Below are positions 11,901 to 23,200 of a stretch of DNA of 64,000 nucleotides, one piece after another; the first letter of the stretch is position 1, and every line of letters begins with the position of its first letter. The position numbers and the translations under genes are program-made. Below the pieces are notes generated by a model. That model ran no database searches. It was given only the letters and a program-made list of their open reading frames with translations, and was not told the DNA's origin. Origin of the DNA: Arenicola marina (lineage: Eukaryota; Annelida; Polychaeta; Arenicolidae); the NCBI GenBank assembly GCA_964019135.1, contig OZ025258.1, forward strand, positions 11,613,961 through 11,677,960, given 5' to 3'.

Positions 11901-13852
11901 CATGATGGACCAGTTTGCCGCCATTAAGGGGGGTGGTCCCCCAAGCCGCTTGCTGGTGGCGACCGTCCACTTCTACGATGCGTCCACCCACACCTTCTCC
12001 AACAGCTGGTACCCAACAATACCAGGCCCACAGCGCTTGGATTTCCCCTTTTATCACTCACTCTTAGACCTCGGCAAGCAACTGGCACCGCTCAATATCG
12101 ATCTCATTGAGGGGGCGCTGCTAACGGCCATGATATTCATGGCCAACGGTGAGTCCTCACCAGGGGCGGATCCAGAAAATATGGATATATAGGGGGGGGG
12201 GGGGGGGTCAGGGTCGGATCCAGATATGCTGGATATATAGGGGGGGGGGGGGTGTGTGTCGGTTTTCATATGTTAAATGGTATAAATGTCGGCCCTAAAA
12301 TGGGTGGCCATGTCTGTGTGGTCACAGGATAAAGATCCCATGTCCTTCTTCGCAAAGAGTAGGGGGTTACCCCCGGGGACATGGCTCCATTCTCCCTTTC
12401 TTCTCCCATTGATGCTATATGACCAAGTGGTTTAAGCAGGTTGAATATACAACCAACCAACATAAACTAATTTAGCAGCAACGGTGAGTCACTGTGGCTT
12501 ATAGGGGTCTGGCATGGGTGTTCAGTGTTAAGTGTCGAACTTTTTCTCAAACTTCTCAGCGACGAATGTCGATTTTTTAGTAAGATCTTTGTGTAAGTTC
12601 AGTGTTGTTTTTTGTCTTCTTCAAAAACGCCACTATGTATCTGTGTCGATGTTGCTTTTTCGGTTCCCCAGTGTCACAGTTTGAGGGGTTAATGTCAAAT
12701 GTCGATTTTTCAAATATGCCTCTGTCGCGTGTCGTCATTTACCCCTATATCTTACGGTCGCTCAGTTTAACACATCCTGGTACTTAGAACTGAGCAAATA
12801 ATATCATCGTAAGAAAATATTCCTCGTATTCCTCTGTACTAGGATGTATCGGTAACTGATTCTCGATTGGTTGCAGATGTAACATTATTCAGTGATGTTC
12901 ACATGGTGAGGAGATCGCAGACGCAAATCTTTTCGGCCCTGGAGGCGTACACCACAGGTGAAAATTGGGTTTTGCCTTTATGGTAGAGGTGACTGATATA
13001 AGTCATTCATGTTTTATATATTCGTCACACAAACTTATTTTAAGTGCATCATCAGTCCAACTAGCTAGCTTGAAGGTTATACCTTCGTTACTGTTACAAA
13101 GTAAACTTCTAAAATCTTGGAACGTTAAATTTAAGGTTCCGAAAACGTTCGAACAACGTTGAACAATTTAAGGGTTATGACGTGTAACCTTCCGAAAACG
13201 TTATGGGGACGTTTTTTAACGTCATTAAAATGCTAGCCATAACGGTATCTGGTAATTAACGTTCGCATAACGTCAAGAAAAGTTTCCCAGACAACGTCCT
13301 CGGAACGTTGTCCTCACTCTGGGCAAAGGTTTGCCTATCGTTTCACTAACGCTATTTTGTTAGCTGGGTTCCACTTGTGGAACGACACATCGAACATATA
13401 TAAAACGCGCATATAGCACAAGTCTTTATCGACGATTGTGCGAAAACACGTATACAGCACACGTATTTATCGACGATTGTGCAAAAAACCCACGTGTATA
13501 GTACACGTAATTTATCCATGATTAAAAAAATTATAGATCGTCGGGGAAATCCCACTAAGAACGCAATATGTAACAACAAGCTTCCAATTAATTTATGAAA
13601 CCCTAAAAAAGATATATATAGAGAAATTGCATAGAAAAATATATCTTTAAAAACGTGTTTCCAATTATTACAGCCAAATATGGTTCCCGAAGCGGCCGCG
13701 TGCAGGCGCTGTTCGAGAAGATGCCAATCGTCAGAGCGGCGGGGATTGTGTTTGACAATCTGGCGCATTGTACGGTGCTGGGGCCAGGCTGTCAACATTA
13801 CACCGGAGAGGAATTCGAACGGAATACCTTATCCACTGGCCACAAAGAATGA
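5907..13852 (+). CDS. Nuclear receptor with two DNA-binding domains (2DBD-NR)
   Basis: Ligand-regulated-type transcription factor, expected in the nucleus. Nine exons: 5907-6071, 6996-7155, 7511-7617, 8614-8758, 9321-10951, 11091-11208, 11885-12148, 12877-12957 and 13674-13852. All join in phase at AG/GT sites (AAG|GTAAGC, TTTTTACAG|GCG and so on) and give 949 residues ending GHKE-stop. DBD1 has cysteines at 34/37/51/54 and 76/82/92/95. DBD2 has them at 123/126/140/143 and 160/166/176/179. Both show the receptor spacing C-x2-C-x13-C-x2-C and C-x5-C-x9-C-x2-C, and each is split by an intron right after the P-box lysine. P-boxes are CMPCKAFF (DBD1) and CEGCKKFF (DBD2). A very long low-complexity hinge (residues about 200-640, repeats at about 515-630) leads to a divergent ligand-binding domain with the signature WTKACFPF, then FGDLNMMDQFAAIK. 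No clear AF-2 helix is visible at the C terminus. The start is uncertain: an in-frame ATG also lies at 5850, and an acceptor-like TTGTTTACAG at about 5892 would allow an upstream exon. Confidence 0.9.
7660..8375 (+). repeat. 21-bp minisatellite inside a receptor intron
   Basis: Roughly 33 copies of TTCATTCTCATTGAGAGCTGG (written here as TTCATTCTCA plus TTGAGAGCTGG), 21 bp each. It lies in intron 3, between the two zinc-finger exons of DBD2. The unit is a multiple of three with no stop in some frames, so it creates spurious open frames on both strands. Confidence 0.9.
10285..10640 (+). repeat. 30-bp coding minisatellite carrying CRE octamers
   Basis: About 12 copies of a 30-bp unit encoding SSVTSHQPT-like decapeptides in the receptor hinge. 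Nine copies contain a perfect TGACGTCA palindrome, and two others differ from it by a base (TGGCGTCA, TGACGTTA). The array keeps the reading frame. Confidence 0.92.
11520..11820 (+). repeat. dispersed repeat, copy B (receptor intron 6)
   Basis: Same family and orientation as 5405-5700, with AAGAATTAGGGAG near its start and CCAACAGCTAATCTCC near its end. The two copies bracket most of the receptor gene. Confidence 0.7.
12302..12475 (+). repeat. SINE family A, body fragment
   Basis: Starts inside the element at GGCCATGTCTGTGTGG and runs to AATATACAACCAACC. The tRNA-like head is missing. It lies in receptor intron 7. Confidence 0.8.
12495..12755. repeat. GTGTCG-rich element related to 4877-5059
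   Basis: Repeated GTCGATTTTT and GTGTCG phrases, as in the MITE-like element at 4877. Candidate inverted ends are TATAGGGGT near 12499 and ACCCCTATA near 12749. Diverged; lies in receptor intron 7. Confidence 0.45.
13150..13370. repeat. AACGTT-rich repeat
   Basis: Many AACGTT, AACGTC and related GACGTT words in about 200 bp of receptor intron 8, ending in GTTAGCTGGGTTCC. It resembles a degenerate non-autonomous transposon, but no ends are defined. Confidence 0.4.
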
Positions 13853-15098
13853 CGGACAAACTGGCCACAAAGAATGACGGACAAACTATGGCCACATCCC
13901 CACCATTCATAAACTAATAGACCACTTCGCTAATCGTAGTTCCAATTTGGCCACCGTGAGGCGCCACTGCATGTGCAATGCATTCTGGGTATTATTTTGG
14001 TCTTTGCGACATGTCAAGATGGCGTAATTGCCTGACAACGTATTTTGTAGACATTTAAACATGAAATAGTGTCATCTATGTAACGGAAAAGTTAAGTAAT
14101 CTGAATGTAAGTTAGATATGCTCATTAATTTTATACATGCCTTGACAATAACGTGGAAATATGGTATTTATCTCCATAGAAAAAGTTAAGATAACACCAA
14201 AATGTTTCCCATAACTCTTTGCGCCAGTCTCGATTTTTCCAAGATGGCCTATAATTGCGAAATCGTGTATTGTCCCGGACCCAAATGTCGAATTTACGCG
14301 GCGTGACGTCATCGTAGCTAAAAGACAACAATTAACATCCTTGAGACAACTCAAAGTGACGTTGACATTTGGTCGAGTCTTTCTTCATTTTGGTTTACAA
14401 TACAGAAGCAATGATGATGGGACGTAGAACTGTACGTAATAGGATTAAATGGTCAGATAAGATATTTACTGGACAAGCATTGTCCACATGCCAAGGCTAG
14501 TACAGATAATGTCTTGCCTCGGGTAGCCAGGATGTTATGGGGAATAGCTCGGGTTTGTTTCAGGTGCATATTTTGGTCGTCTTGTCTTTTTTGTGCTCCT
14601 CGATGAAGACTATATGTCTTATAACTAATTGTTCCATTACTACATTCGACTGAAGTAATAATCATGTAAAAACCGTTCTTCTGGTGGATAGTCTCCAAAT
14701 ATAAAGGCTGTCCAAGGCTCATTCATGGCTTTGCAGGTGCGTAATGGATATATAAGATATCAATAAATAGGTCATGCAATAGTCCTAATAAGTAATCCTC
14801 TAGAAGCGCTTCTAAACAAAACAGTACTCCTACTGAATAAGAAGCTGTCCTTATACACATAACATAATACAAGTTAAGTTGAATGTCATTTTTTTCACAG
14901 GACGTTTTCTTTCGGAAGTGGCGTCACAAAATTGCATTGTACCAAAGTATTTTTGATAGCACCGCTTCCCGAGACCATAAAATCTCAGCTTTATCTCTCA
15001 CATATATCACGTTTAGATTGCACCGCGTCCCACAATGATAAAAGATGCGTATCGTAATATAATACACTTTGTACGAGAGACTAGACTTGCACTCATTA
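13853..15098. other. intergenic, no gene recognised
   Basis: Lies between the receptor stop codon and the 63-bp minisatellite. A short duplication, GGCCACAAAGAATGACGGAC, occurs at the receptor stop (from about 13838 and again at 13862). Open frames of at most 89 codons show no domain. The receptor 3' UTR is presumably here, but no poly-A signal is convincing. Confidence 0.5.
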
Positions 15099-16677
15099 GG
15101 CATTATCCTGGACATGTCAAGGTCTCAAGGTAGTGGGGGTGTCCGTGTGCTCCAGTCCTCGGTCATTATCCCTGACATGTCAAGGTCTCAAGGTAGTGGG
15201 GGTGTCCGTGTGCTCCAGTCCTCGGTCATTATCCCGGACATGTCAAGGTCTCAAGGTAGTGAGGGTGTCCGTGTGCTCCAGTCCTCGGTCATTATCCCGG
15301 ACATGTCAAGGTCTCAATGTAGTGGGGGTGTCCGTGTGCTCCAGTCCTCGGTCATTATCCCGGACATGTCAAGGTCTCAAGGTAGTGGGGGTGTCCGTGT
15401 GCTCCAGTCCTCGGTCATTATCCCGGACATGTCAAGGTCTCAAGGTAGTGGGGGTGTCTGTGTGCTCCAGTCCTCGGTCATTATCCCGGACATATCAAGG
15501 TCTCAAGGTAGTGGGGGTGTCCGTGTGCTCCAGTCCTCGGTCATTATCCCGGACATGTCAAGGTCTCAAGGTAGTGGGGGTGTCCGGGTGCTCCAGTCCT
15601 CGGTCATTATCCCGGACATGTCAAGGTCTCAAGGTAGTGGGGGTGTCCGTGTGCTCCAGTCCTCGGTCATTATCCCGGACATGTCAAGGTCTCAAGGTAG
15701 TGGGGGTGTCCGTGTGCTCCAGTCCTCGGTCATTATCCCGGACATGTCAAGGTCTCAAGGTAGTGGGGGTGTCCGTGTGCTCCAGTCCTCGGTCATTATC
15801 CCGGACATGTCAAGGCCTCAAGGTAGTGGGGGTGTCTGTGTGCTCCAGTCCTCGGTCATTATCCCGGACATGTCAAGGTCTCAAGGTAGTGGGGGTGTCC
15901 GTGTGCTCCAGTCCTCGGTCATTATCCCGGACATGTCAAGGTCTCAAGGTAGTGGGGGTGTCCGTGTGCTCCAGTCCTCGGTCATTATCCCGGACATGTC
16001 AAGGTCTCAAGGTAGTGGGGGTGTCCGTGTGCTCCAGTCCTCGGTCATTATCCCGGACATGTCAAGGCCTCAAGGTAGTGGGGGTGTCTGTGTGCTCCAG
16101 TCCTCGGTCATTATCCCGGACATGTCAAGGTCTCAAGGTAGTGGGGGTGTCCGTGTGCTCCAGTCCTCGGTCATTATCCCGGACATGTCAAGGTCTCAAG
16201 GTAGTGGGGGTGTCCGTGTGCTCTAGTCCTCGGTCATTATCCCGGACATGTCAGGGTCTCAAGGTAGTGGGGGTGTCTGTGTGCTCCAGTCCTCGGTCAT
16301 TATCCCGGACATGTCAAGGTCTCAAGGTAGTGGGGGTGTCCGTGTGCTCCAGTCCTCGGTCATTATCCCGGACATGTCAAGGTCTCAAGGTAGTGGGGGT
16401 GTCCGTGTGCTCTAGTCCTCGGTCATTATCCCGGACATGTCAGGGTCTCAAGGTAGTGGGGGTGTCTGTGTGCTCCAGTCCTCGGTCATTATCCCGGACA
16501 TGTCAAGGTCTCAAGGTAGTGGGGGTGTCTGTGTGCTCCAGTCCTCGGTCATTATCCCGGACATGTCAAGGTCTCAAGGTAGTGGGGGTGTCCGTGTGCT
16601 CCAGTCCTCGGTCATTATCCCGGACATGTCAAGGCCTCAAGGTAGTGGGGGTGTCCGTGTGCTCCAGTCCTCGGTCG
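15099..16677 (+). repeat. 63-bp minisatellite, about 25 copies
   Basis: Nearly identical units containing CCCGGACATGTCAAGGTCTC, then AAGGTAGTGGGGGTGTCC, then GTGCTCCAGTCCTCGG. Variation is limited to single bases such as GTCTGTG for GTCCGTG, and CTCTAG for CTCCAG. The unit is divisible by three and open in two forward frames, giving spurious frames of 385 and 517 codons. It sits between the convergent 3' ends of the receptor and RAD51D genes. Confidence 0.97.
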
Positions 16678-16679
16678 GT

Positions 16680-17240
16680 AATATAGAACTCTTTTTCCAC
16701 GCCACACGCCTGAAGAACAAACACATACATCCATTTGTCGATGGATCTTTATGGTCATATCACCTGGAACGATGACCAAGAATAGGTTACAAGATAGGTC
16801 AATGATTTTATATGTAACAGACCCCAAAGTAACAACTGAAATGTTTTAAAATAAGGATTTAAGAGCAAAAAAGGCATACAGTAAATTTAATTCATACAAG
16901 GTGATCGCCGATGGTGCTTCAAATCATTATCATCGACTGAAAAGTTATTCATTCACGCCGACTGAGACCGTTTCTGTTAAGAAAAATGTTATCGTTAAAT
17001 ATATTGTGAATCAATGCCCATTGAGATTTACGAATGGTCTTCATTTTCATAATATCTTCTCGCTGCAGATCCTCAACGACATCTTCGACGTAATCATTTA
17101 CATGTATTTTCATGTAACTAAAGTTGCAAATAAATAACCCAGCTGTTATATATATTTAGCATGCGTCCTCGGGTCCCCTCACAGCTCCATGAAATGCGTC
17201 ATTTAAATGGCGCAGGACGCGTACTTATCAGAATCGCTGA
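16680..17240. other. intergenic downstream of RAD51D
   Basis: Could hold a terminal RAD51D exon or its 3' UTR. On the minus strand a 54-codon ATG frame (about 16962-17126) contains DYVEDVVEDLQRED, but an overlapping plus-strand frame of 78 codons is equally open, so neither is called. Confidence 0.4.
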
Positions 17241-17241
17241 G

Positions 17242-20200
17242 TCATACCTGTCTTGAACTTTTGACGAGTGTTGCTGTTCTCAACGATGACGTCACAGCGT
17301 CCCCTCCTCCAATGAGCAAGCCGTCGGGCGTCACGTGACTCCGGCCCCTGTGACGCACCAGAAGCCGTGTCTGCGGCACGTGCGCCCAGCTACGTCCCAT
17401 CGCCGGCTTCTCGGCGCCCGTGATGTAGTCCAGCGTGCTGTTGTTCGTCACCTGTAGCACGTGGGGGGGGGGGGGGGGTTACTAGTTTTTGTGACTTTTT
17501 TATATTCAGGACGCTTTAACTACTTTTGGTAATATCGCGCCAATGGAAGAAAGAAGGGAGAGTGGAGCAATGTCCCCGGGGGTAACCCAATACTCTTTGC
17601 GAAGAAGGACATTGAATCTTTATCCTGCGACCACACAGACATGGCCACAGCGGGTTGCGAAAAATCGATCCACGTGCCGTTAGGCCCTCGGGTGACCAGA
17701 GCACTCAAGGCGAGCGCTCTAGCCCACTGAGCTACCGTGCCGGCCCATACCTTTATTTGGACCCTTTACTGCGCGGTAATGCCCATAACTTTCATAGTTT
17801 GCTGGATAACTTTCTCAGAACATGGAAAATTGGTTCACAACTGACCACATTTACAATTATATGACACTCGTTACCCGGAGATCAAAAACAATGTAACAAT
17901 TTGAAGGCCATGATATTAAATATAGGTTAATAACTTTCATCGGTTACTGGGTAGGTCTTTCAAAAGCCGGAAAATTGGTTCACAATTGAGCACATTTATA
18001 TGATACACGTTACCTGGGGAAAGCAATAATAAAATAATGTTAAGGCCATGGCGGGTAATATCGAGTTTAGGTTTAAGGACAACGCACCAACACGCAGAGG
18101 GCACATTCCTCTGCAATGGTAATCAGCGCCCGCCCAGCCTGGGTCAGCAGAGAGTGTCCTGCAACAATCACCCGATTTAAATATTCACGTTTCTGATTTA
18201 TCAAGTGACAAATCATAAAACGGATCTCGAATCCAGGTAGTGCGTAATATTAGCCAATCGGCAGTCCATATACAGCCGTCCGCGGCACCACTATGGTTAA
18301 ACGGAAACTGGGGTATTATTTAATACAAACAATTGATGTGACATTCATTCGCTTAGTAATTTTTTTTAGACATATTTATTTAACAAGGATACCCCGAAAA
18401 GTATAGGCCAGGAACATGGGGCTTCCTTACCGTCTGTCTGTTTGCCGCCCAGATTCGGAGACAGCAATGGCGTAATGCAATCGACGACAACCAGCTTCAC
18501 GGCGGATATTCCAGAATCCCCCTAACAAAGATAGCAGCAATGGAGACGCACGTGTTTATGAAACTTCCATTAATTAACGCACACGAGGAGCAGGTCATTC
18601 TTAGACTAATGCAAACAAAATGTCTTTGAAAGCAAGTTCCCGTTACAGCTTGAATAGCCATGAAACTGCTGATGAGTCAAACGTGTGTCACACTCCCAAC
18701 AAGAGCACGAGCAGCAATACACCGTTCCACACTCCGAGCTAAGCCCCGCACAGCTTGAGTCATTTTTCTTTAATCGTGAGTAGGAAATTAACAATCTTGG
18801 CTGACGGCAGGTATAAGTGAAAAGTATTCATGTCTGAAACTAACAACAATGTGACATGCTGTACCTGCTCCAGGAGCTCATCCTTCAAAGCGTCAATCGT
18901 ACCCAAGAACGTGAAAACATTGGGAACAGCTCGTCTCTCTATGCGACTGAATATTTTCTTATGGTCCTGGAGCAAAAATCAAAAATCTGATATTAGGAGG
19001 ATCAAAGAAAAAGATCGACACATAATTGATACACTTATTAACATTAATTAAACTTGGTTTTTAATATATTTAATGATATCTTATCTGCACGCATCACGTA
19101 GCACACATATTATAATTGGTTGGCATTGGTCTGTGGGAGTAAGACCAATTGGAATTACAGCTTACGATGTTTTTGTCATTTAAAGCTATCCATACAGCCA
19201 TTTTTTCAACTGGGGAAGCCTTAATTTCATTGAAAAAGAAATGATATACATGTAGTTAGGTCCCATGTGTAGAAGTACATGTATGTTGTCTGCAAAGAGC
19301 GCATTGTTAAAGATACTATAGATTGAGATACTGATGCATTTCGTGTAGAGAAGTATGGCTTTCTTGTGTACTATACATCTACGTCATCAAACTTCAGCTT
19401 TAAGCATTCCAATATATTCTACGACATTTGGCCTCATAAGGCAATTTGAGATTTTCCACAGTCATATTACATTGACGTCCAGTCAGACAGCAGCTATGGC
19501 CAGACGCTCACCTCTGAAGGTTTCTGGGCCTCCACGAGTTGTTGCAGCCTGCTGGTGTCCAGTGTAGACCCAGTGTCCAACCAGATGACTCCCTGGCCGG
19601 ATGTCATTGCCAGTGACACGGCGGCGTGATGGCACAACTGGGTCTTGCCGCAACCAGCCGAGCCCACGACCTCTGTTACCTCACCGGTGTACAAGCCCCC
19701 ATCCAGTAACTCATCAAGGCTATGAAAGCAAAATTTGGGGGCTTTCAATTGTAAAACAGACTGCATGTACATGTATGTACCGGTATATTGAAATGGCAAA
19801 ACAGATTCTTAAACAAAATAAAAAAATCAGACAAAGGCAGCATTATTACTTAAAGCATTACACAAGAATGCCACACTGTCCCACAGGAGATGCAACATCT
19901 GGCAAACAACTGCCTCATGAACATGCCATAGTATATTTATTAAATACCATATATCCTCTCTAAGAACCTAAATAAATAATTTCCATTCAAAACATTATTG
20001 TTTGAGTAACTTTTATCTTACATTCCATATTAGAGTGCAAATTTATTAATGCTAAATAATTAAATATAGACATTTGGGTTTGTAGTTAAGCAGTCATGAC
20101 TAACACTTACCCTCATAGTAATACAGCAGCATTATAGACTTACCTTTGGCAACCAGTGGAGATGATAGAGATTGTGGTCACTGTATCTTCATACAAGATT

Positions 20201-23200
20201 AGTCCTGGCACTGGTAATGCAGCATGCTGAGCCAGGAGCACTCTTCTCAAAGCAAGTACATCCTGGTAACCGCAAAGCTTGTTACTATAGTTAACAAAGT
20301 CAGTTTATTTACTTTTAGGAAATAATATATGAAATACATATTATCATTTAATATTCAAGTGATAACCTGAGGTGGTGATACAGATCATGGTACATATATC
20401 CATGGTGCATATAGTATATGTATATCTCCAATGCCATGGGTAGTTTAGACAGTTTTCTTGCCAATAGTTAACTTAACTTAATTATCCCTAGCTCCATTAT
20501 GTAACCTTGTAAAACACAACCTTTTATCCAATTACCAGATTACAGCAACAAAACTTTAAATAACAAAACCAGCTGGAGTCAAAGGCATTAGAGGGAGTGA
20601 AGGAGTAGTATATAGGGCCAATCCCATACCTCCCACCAATGCCTTACAGCGCATGTGGCTGAAGTAAAAATTGGTGCTGTGACTTCCAACAAGAACTTCA
20701 GTTCAACCACAGAAGCCTCAATCAAGGGAGGGGGGTGGGGGGGGGAGGGGAGGTGTCCCATGCTGAAGTGCCTCCTATGCAGAGATGCTCCCCATGCAGA
20801 GAGGACCCCTCTCTATCTACCATAATGGCACTGTACAACACTTGGACCAGAGAGGGTCTCAATATGATGTATTTTATATAAGGGGGATCTCTCAGCATGG
20901 GCCCTAGCCATGAATCCATGGCTATGGTTGAAGAATCATTTTCAGGCCACACAGTCTAGGGTTCTGGGCTATATGGGCCCGGCATTTTGGCATGTGACAG
21001 AGGCATCCCTGCTGCTTGGCGCAAGTCCCTGGCAAGCCCACTTCTCTAAGGACACAATGGTGTCAATGTTAAAATCCTTAGACGTTAGTGGGGAATCGAC
21101 GGTAGCTTTTATTATAATGTGGACGCGTACAATTATAGTATTTACACATATTCTATATACCTTGTTCTACCTTCTGACATCAAGACAGTGTGCCAACACT
21201 GGGTTGTTTAGGTCATATTTTTGCGAACAAATGTGGGAGCATGTAACTATACCAGGCTGCCAAAGGCAAAGTGCCCACACTGGTGGATGTATGCCACCAT
21301 CCCACCTAGTTCCATCTCCGAAACCTAGTGGCTTGGTGGAGCGTGCGGAGCCACTAGGTTTTGGAGATGGAACTACATCCCACATGTCAATTGTGAATTG
21401 TCATACACACAGGCGCTCAGAGCTGCTGACAGAACTGTAGGCCCTCGTAGCGAAAAGACTGTGGCTTTCGCAAAAATGTCTTTTCGCGAAAGCCACAGAC
21501 GCTGGTTCAGCTTTATTTTTTGCTGTACTATACTTTATAATACTAAATGATAATTAGGAAGAACAAACAAATTTAGTCAATCGTATATCAACTTAACTGT
21601 GTGCATGAGCCAACGGCATCTGTTAGTGTCTTTTCACAAGTGTATCATAGCGCAACCGTGACTGAGCCAATTTAGCATACCAATCCCCAGCCTTCTGTTA
21701 ACACCCTGCCCATGGCTCACTGCTTCTGTAATCTGCATGAAAGAAGCTGTTATTTGGAATGGCCAGGTATATCCTGGTTGGGCATGGCATGGCTTCTCAC
21801 AATTGATGTTAACCGAAGCCAGTTCTTATTGATGATATCACTTTGGTATCTGGCCTTTTATTGGTTAAACATGTCATTTCGCACAGAGATAGTCGTCCGC
21901 GAAAAGACATTTTTGATGAAAGCCAAAGACGCGGGTCCAGCTTCAATATTTACTTAAGAGTAGAGGGCAGAGTAATAAATGATAATTAGGAAGAAAAAAC
22001 ATCCAATTCAACCAATCGTTTATCAACCTAGCTGTGTGCATGGGCTATGGGCCAATGGCCAAACCACTTCTGCAGGCATCTTTTCACAAGTGTATCATAG
22101 CGCAACCATGACTTTTCGCGAAGTGTTTTTGCAAAAGCGGGAAACATGGGTCCAGTTCGAGCTCATTGACCTTCTATACCGTGTTGTGGACATACAGTAC
22201 TAACAGCTCGAACAGAGTCTTGTTGGTCTTGGCGACTTCGACCTGTGTGAGCAGTTTCAGCGATTTGCTATCCCCATGGAGGTGTAGGCATCTCGCACCA
22301 AGGAACAGTGGGACCGCCACATGGCACACTTTTGCTCCACTGATGGCAAATTATTGGTCACTGCACCAAACGGAGGCAGAAAACCAAACCAGCGCAAAAG
22401 GAAACGAGCTGCAAGGACAACTTCGGTCGTGTGATAGCTGTGTTTGAGTGAAAACAACAGACAGGCCACAGCTGCATCCAGCTTCAATTGCTCAATGTTT
22501 TATATGTTTGGATATGTATATAGGCCTTATTTCTTTAAGCAATAAATGAATGCTGCTGAATCAATCAAATCTTAGGTCTTTTCTTTGCACAACGTACTAA
22601 GTTATTCAGGTGCAACCATATCATAGTGCAACCATGCAACCTACACCTCACTAACAAGCAAGCACCCAATCTATGAAAATCTAGCTTATCTGAGCACTTT
22701 GTAACGAAAAAAAAATCTTGTGGTACAAGGCACAAAGTATTTGTAGCTGTTTATTATTTATCTAAGCAATAACCTCTCATTCTCCTGTCTTTTCGTGAAA
22801 AGAAGTGTCTTTTCGCAAAAAAGACGTGTCTTTTCGCAAAAAAGATGTGTCTTTTCGCTATAACGCCCAACCCCTGACAGAACCCCCGAAGTAGTAAGTA
22901 AACAACGCCCCACTAGGCGGTGCCTGAGAGGGGGGCGTTGTTTATTTACTCCGGGGGTTCTGTCAGCAGATCTGAGCGCTTGTGCCTATGCCATGTTACC
23001 AGGCTGTGGTCATACATGTGCCTTGGCGCAAGTGCCCCCAGGCAAGCCCGCTTCTCTAGGGGCACAACGGTAACAATGTTAAAATCCTTCGACGTTAGTA
23101 GGGAATCGAGTGTAGCTTTTATTATAATGTGTGCTCGAACAATCATAGTGTTTTCATATTCTATATACCTTGTTCTATCATCTGACATCAATAAAGTGTG

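Noticed and set aside
15069..16686. Open frames of 385 and 517 codons, or a CRISPR-like array
   Set aside because: Units are directly tandem with no unique spacers and the host is an animal; this is a minisatellite.
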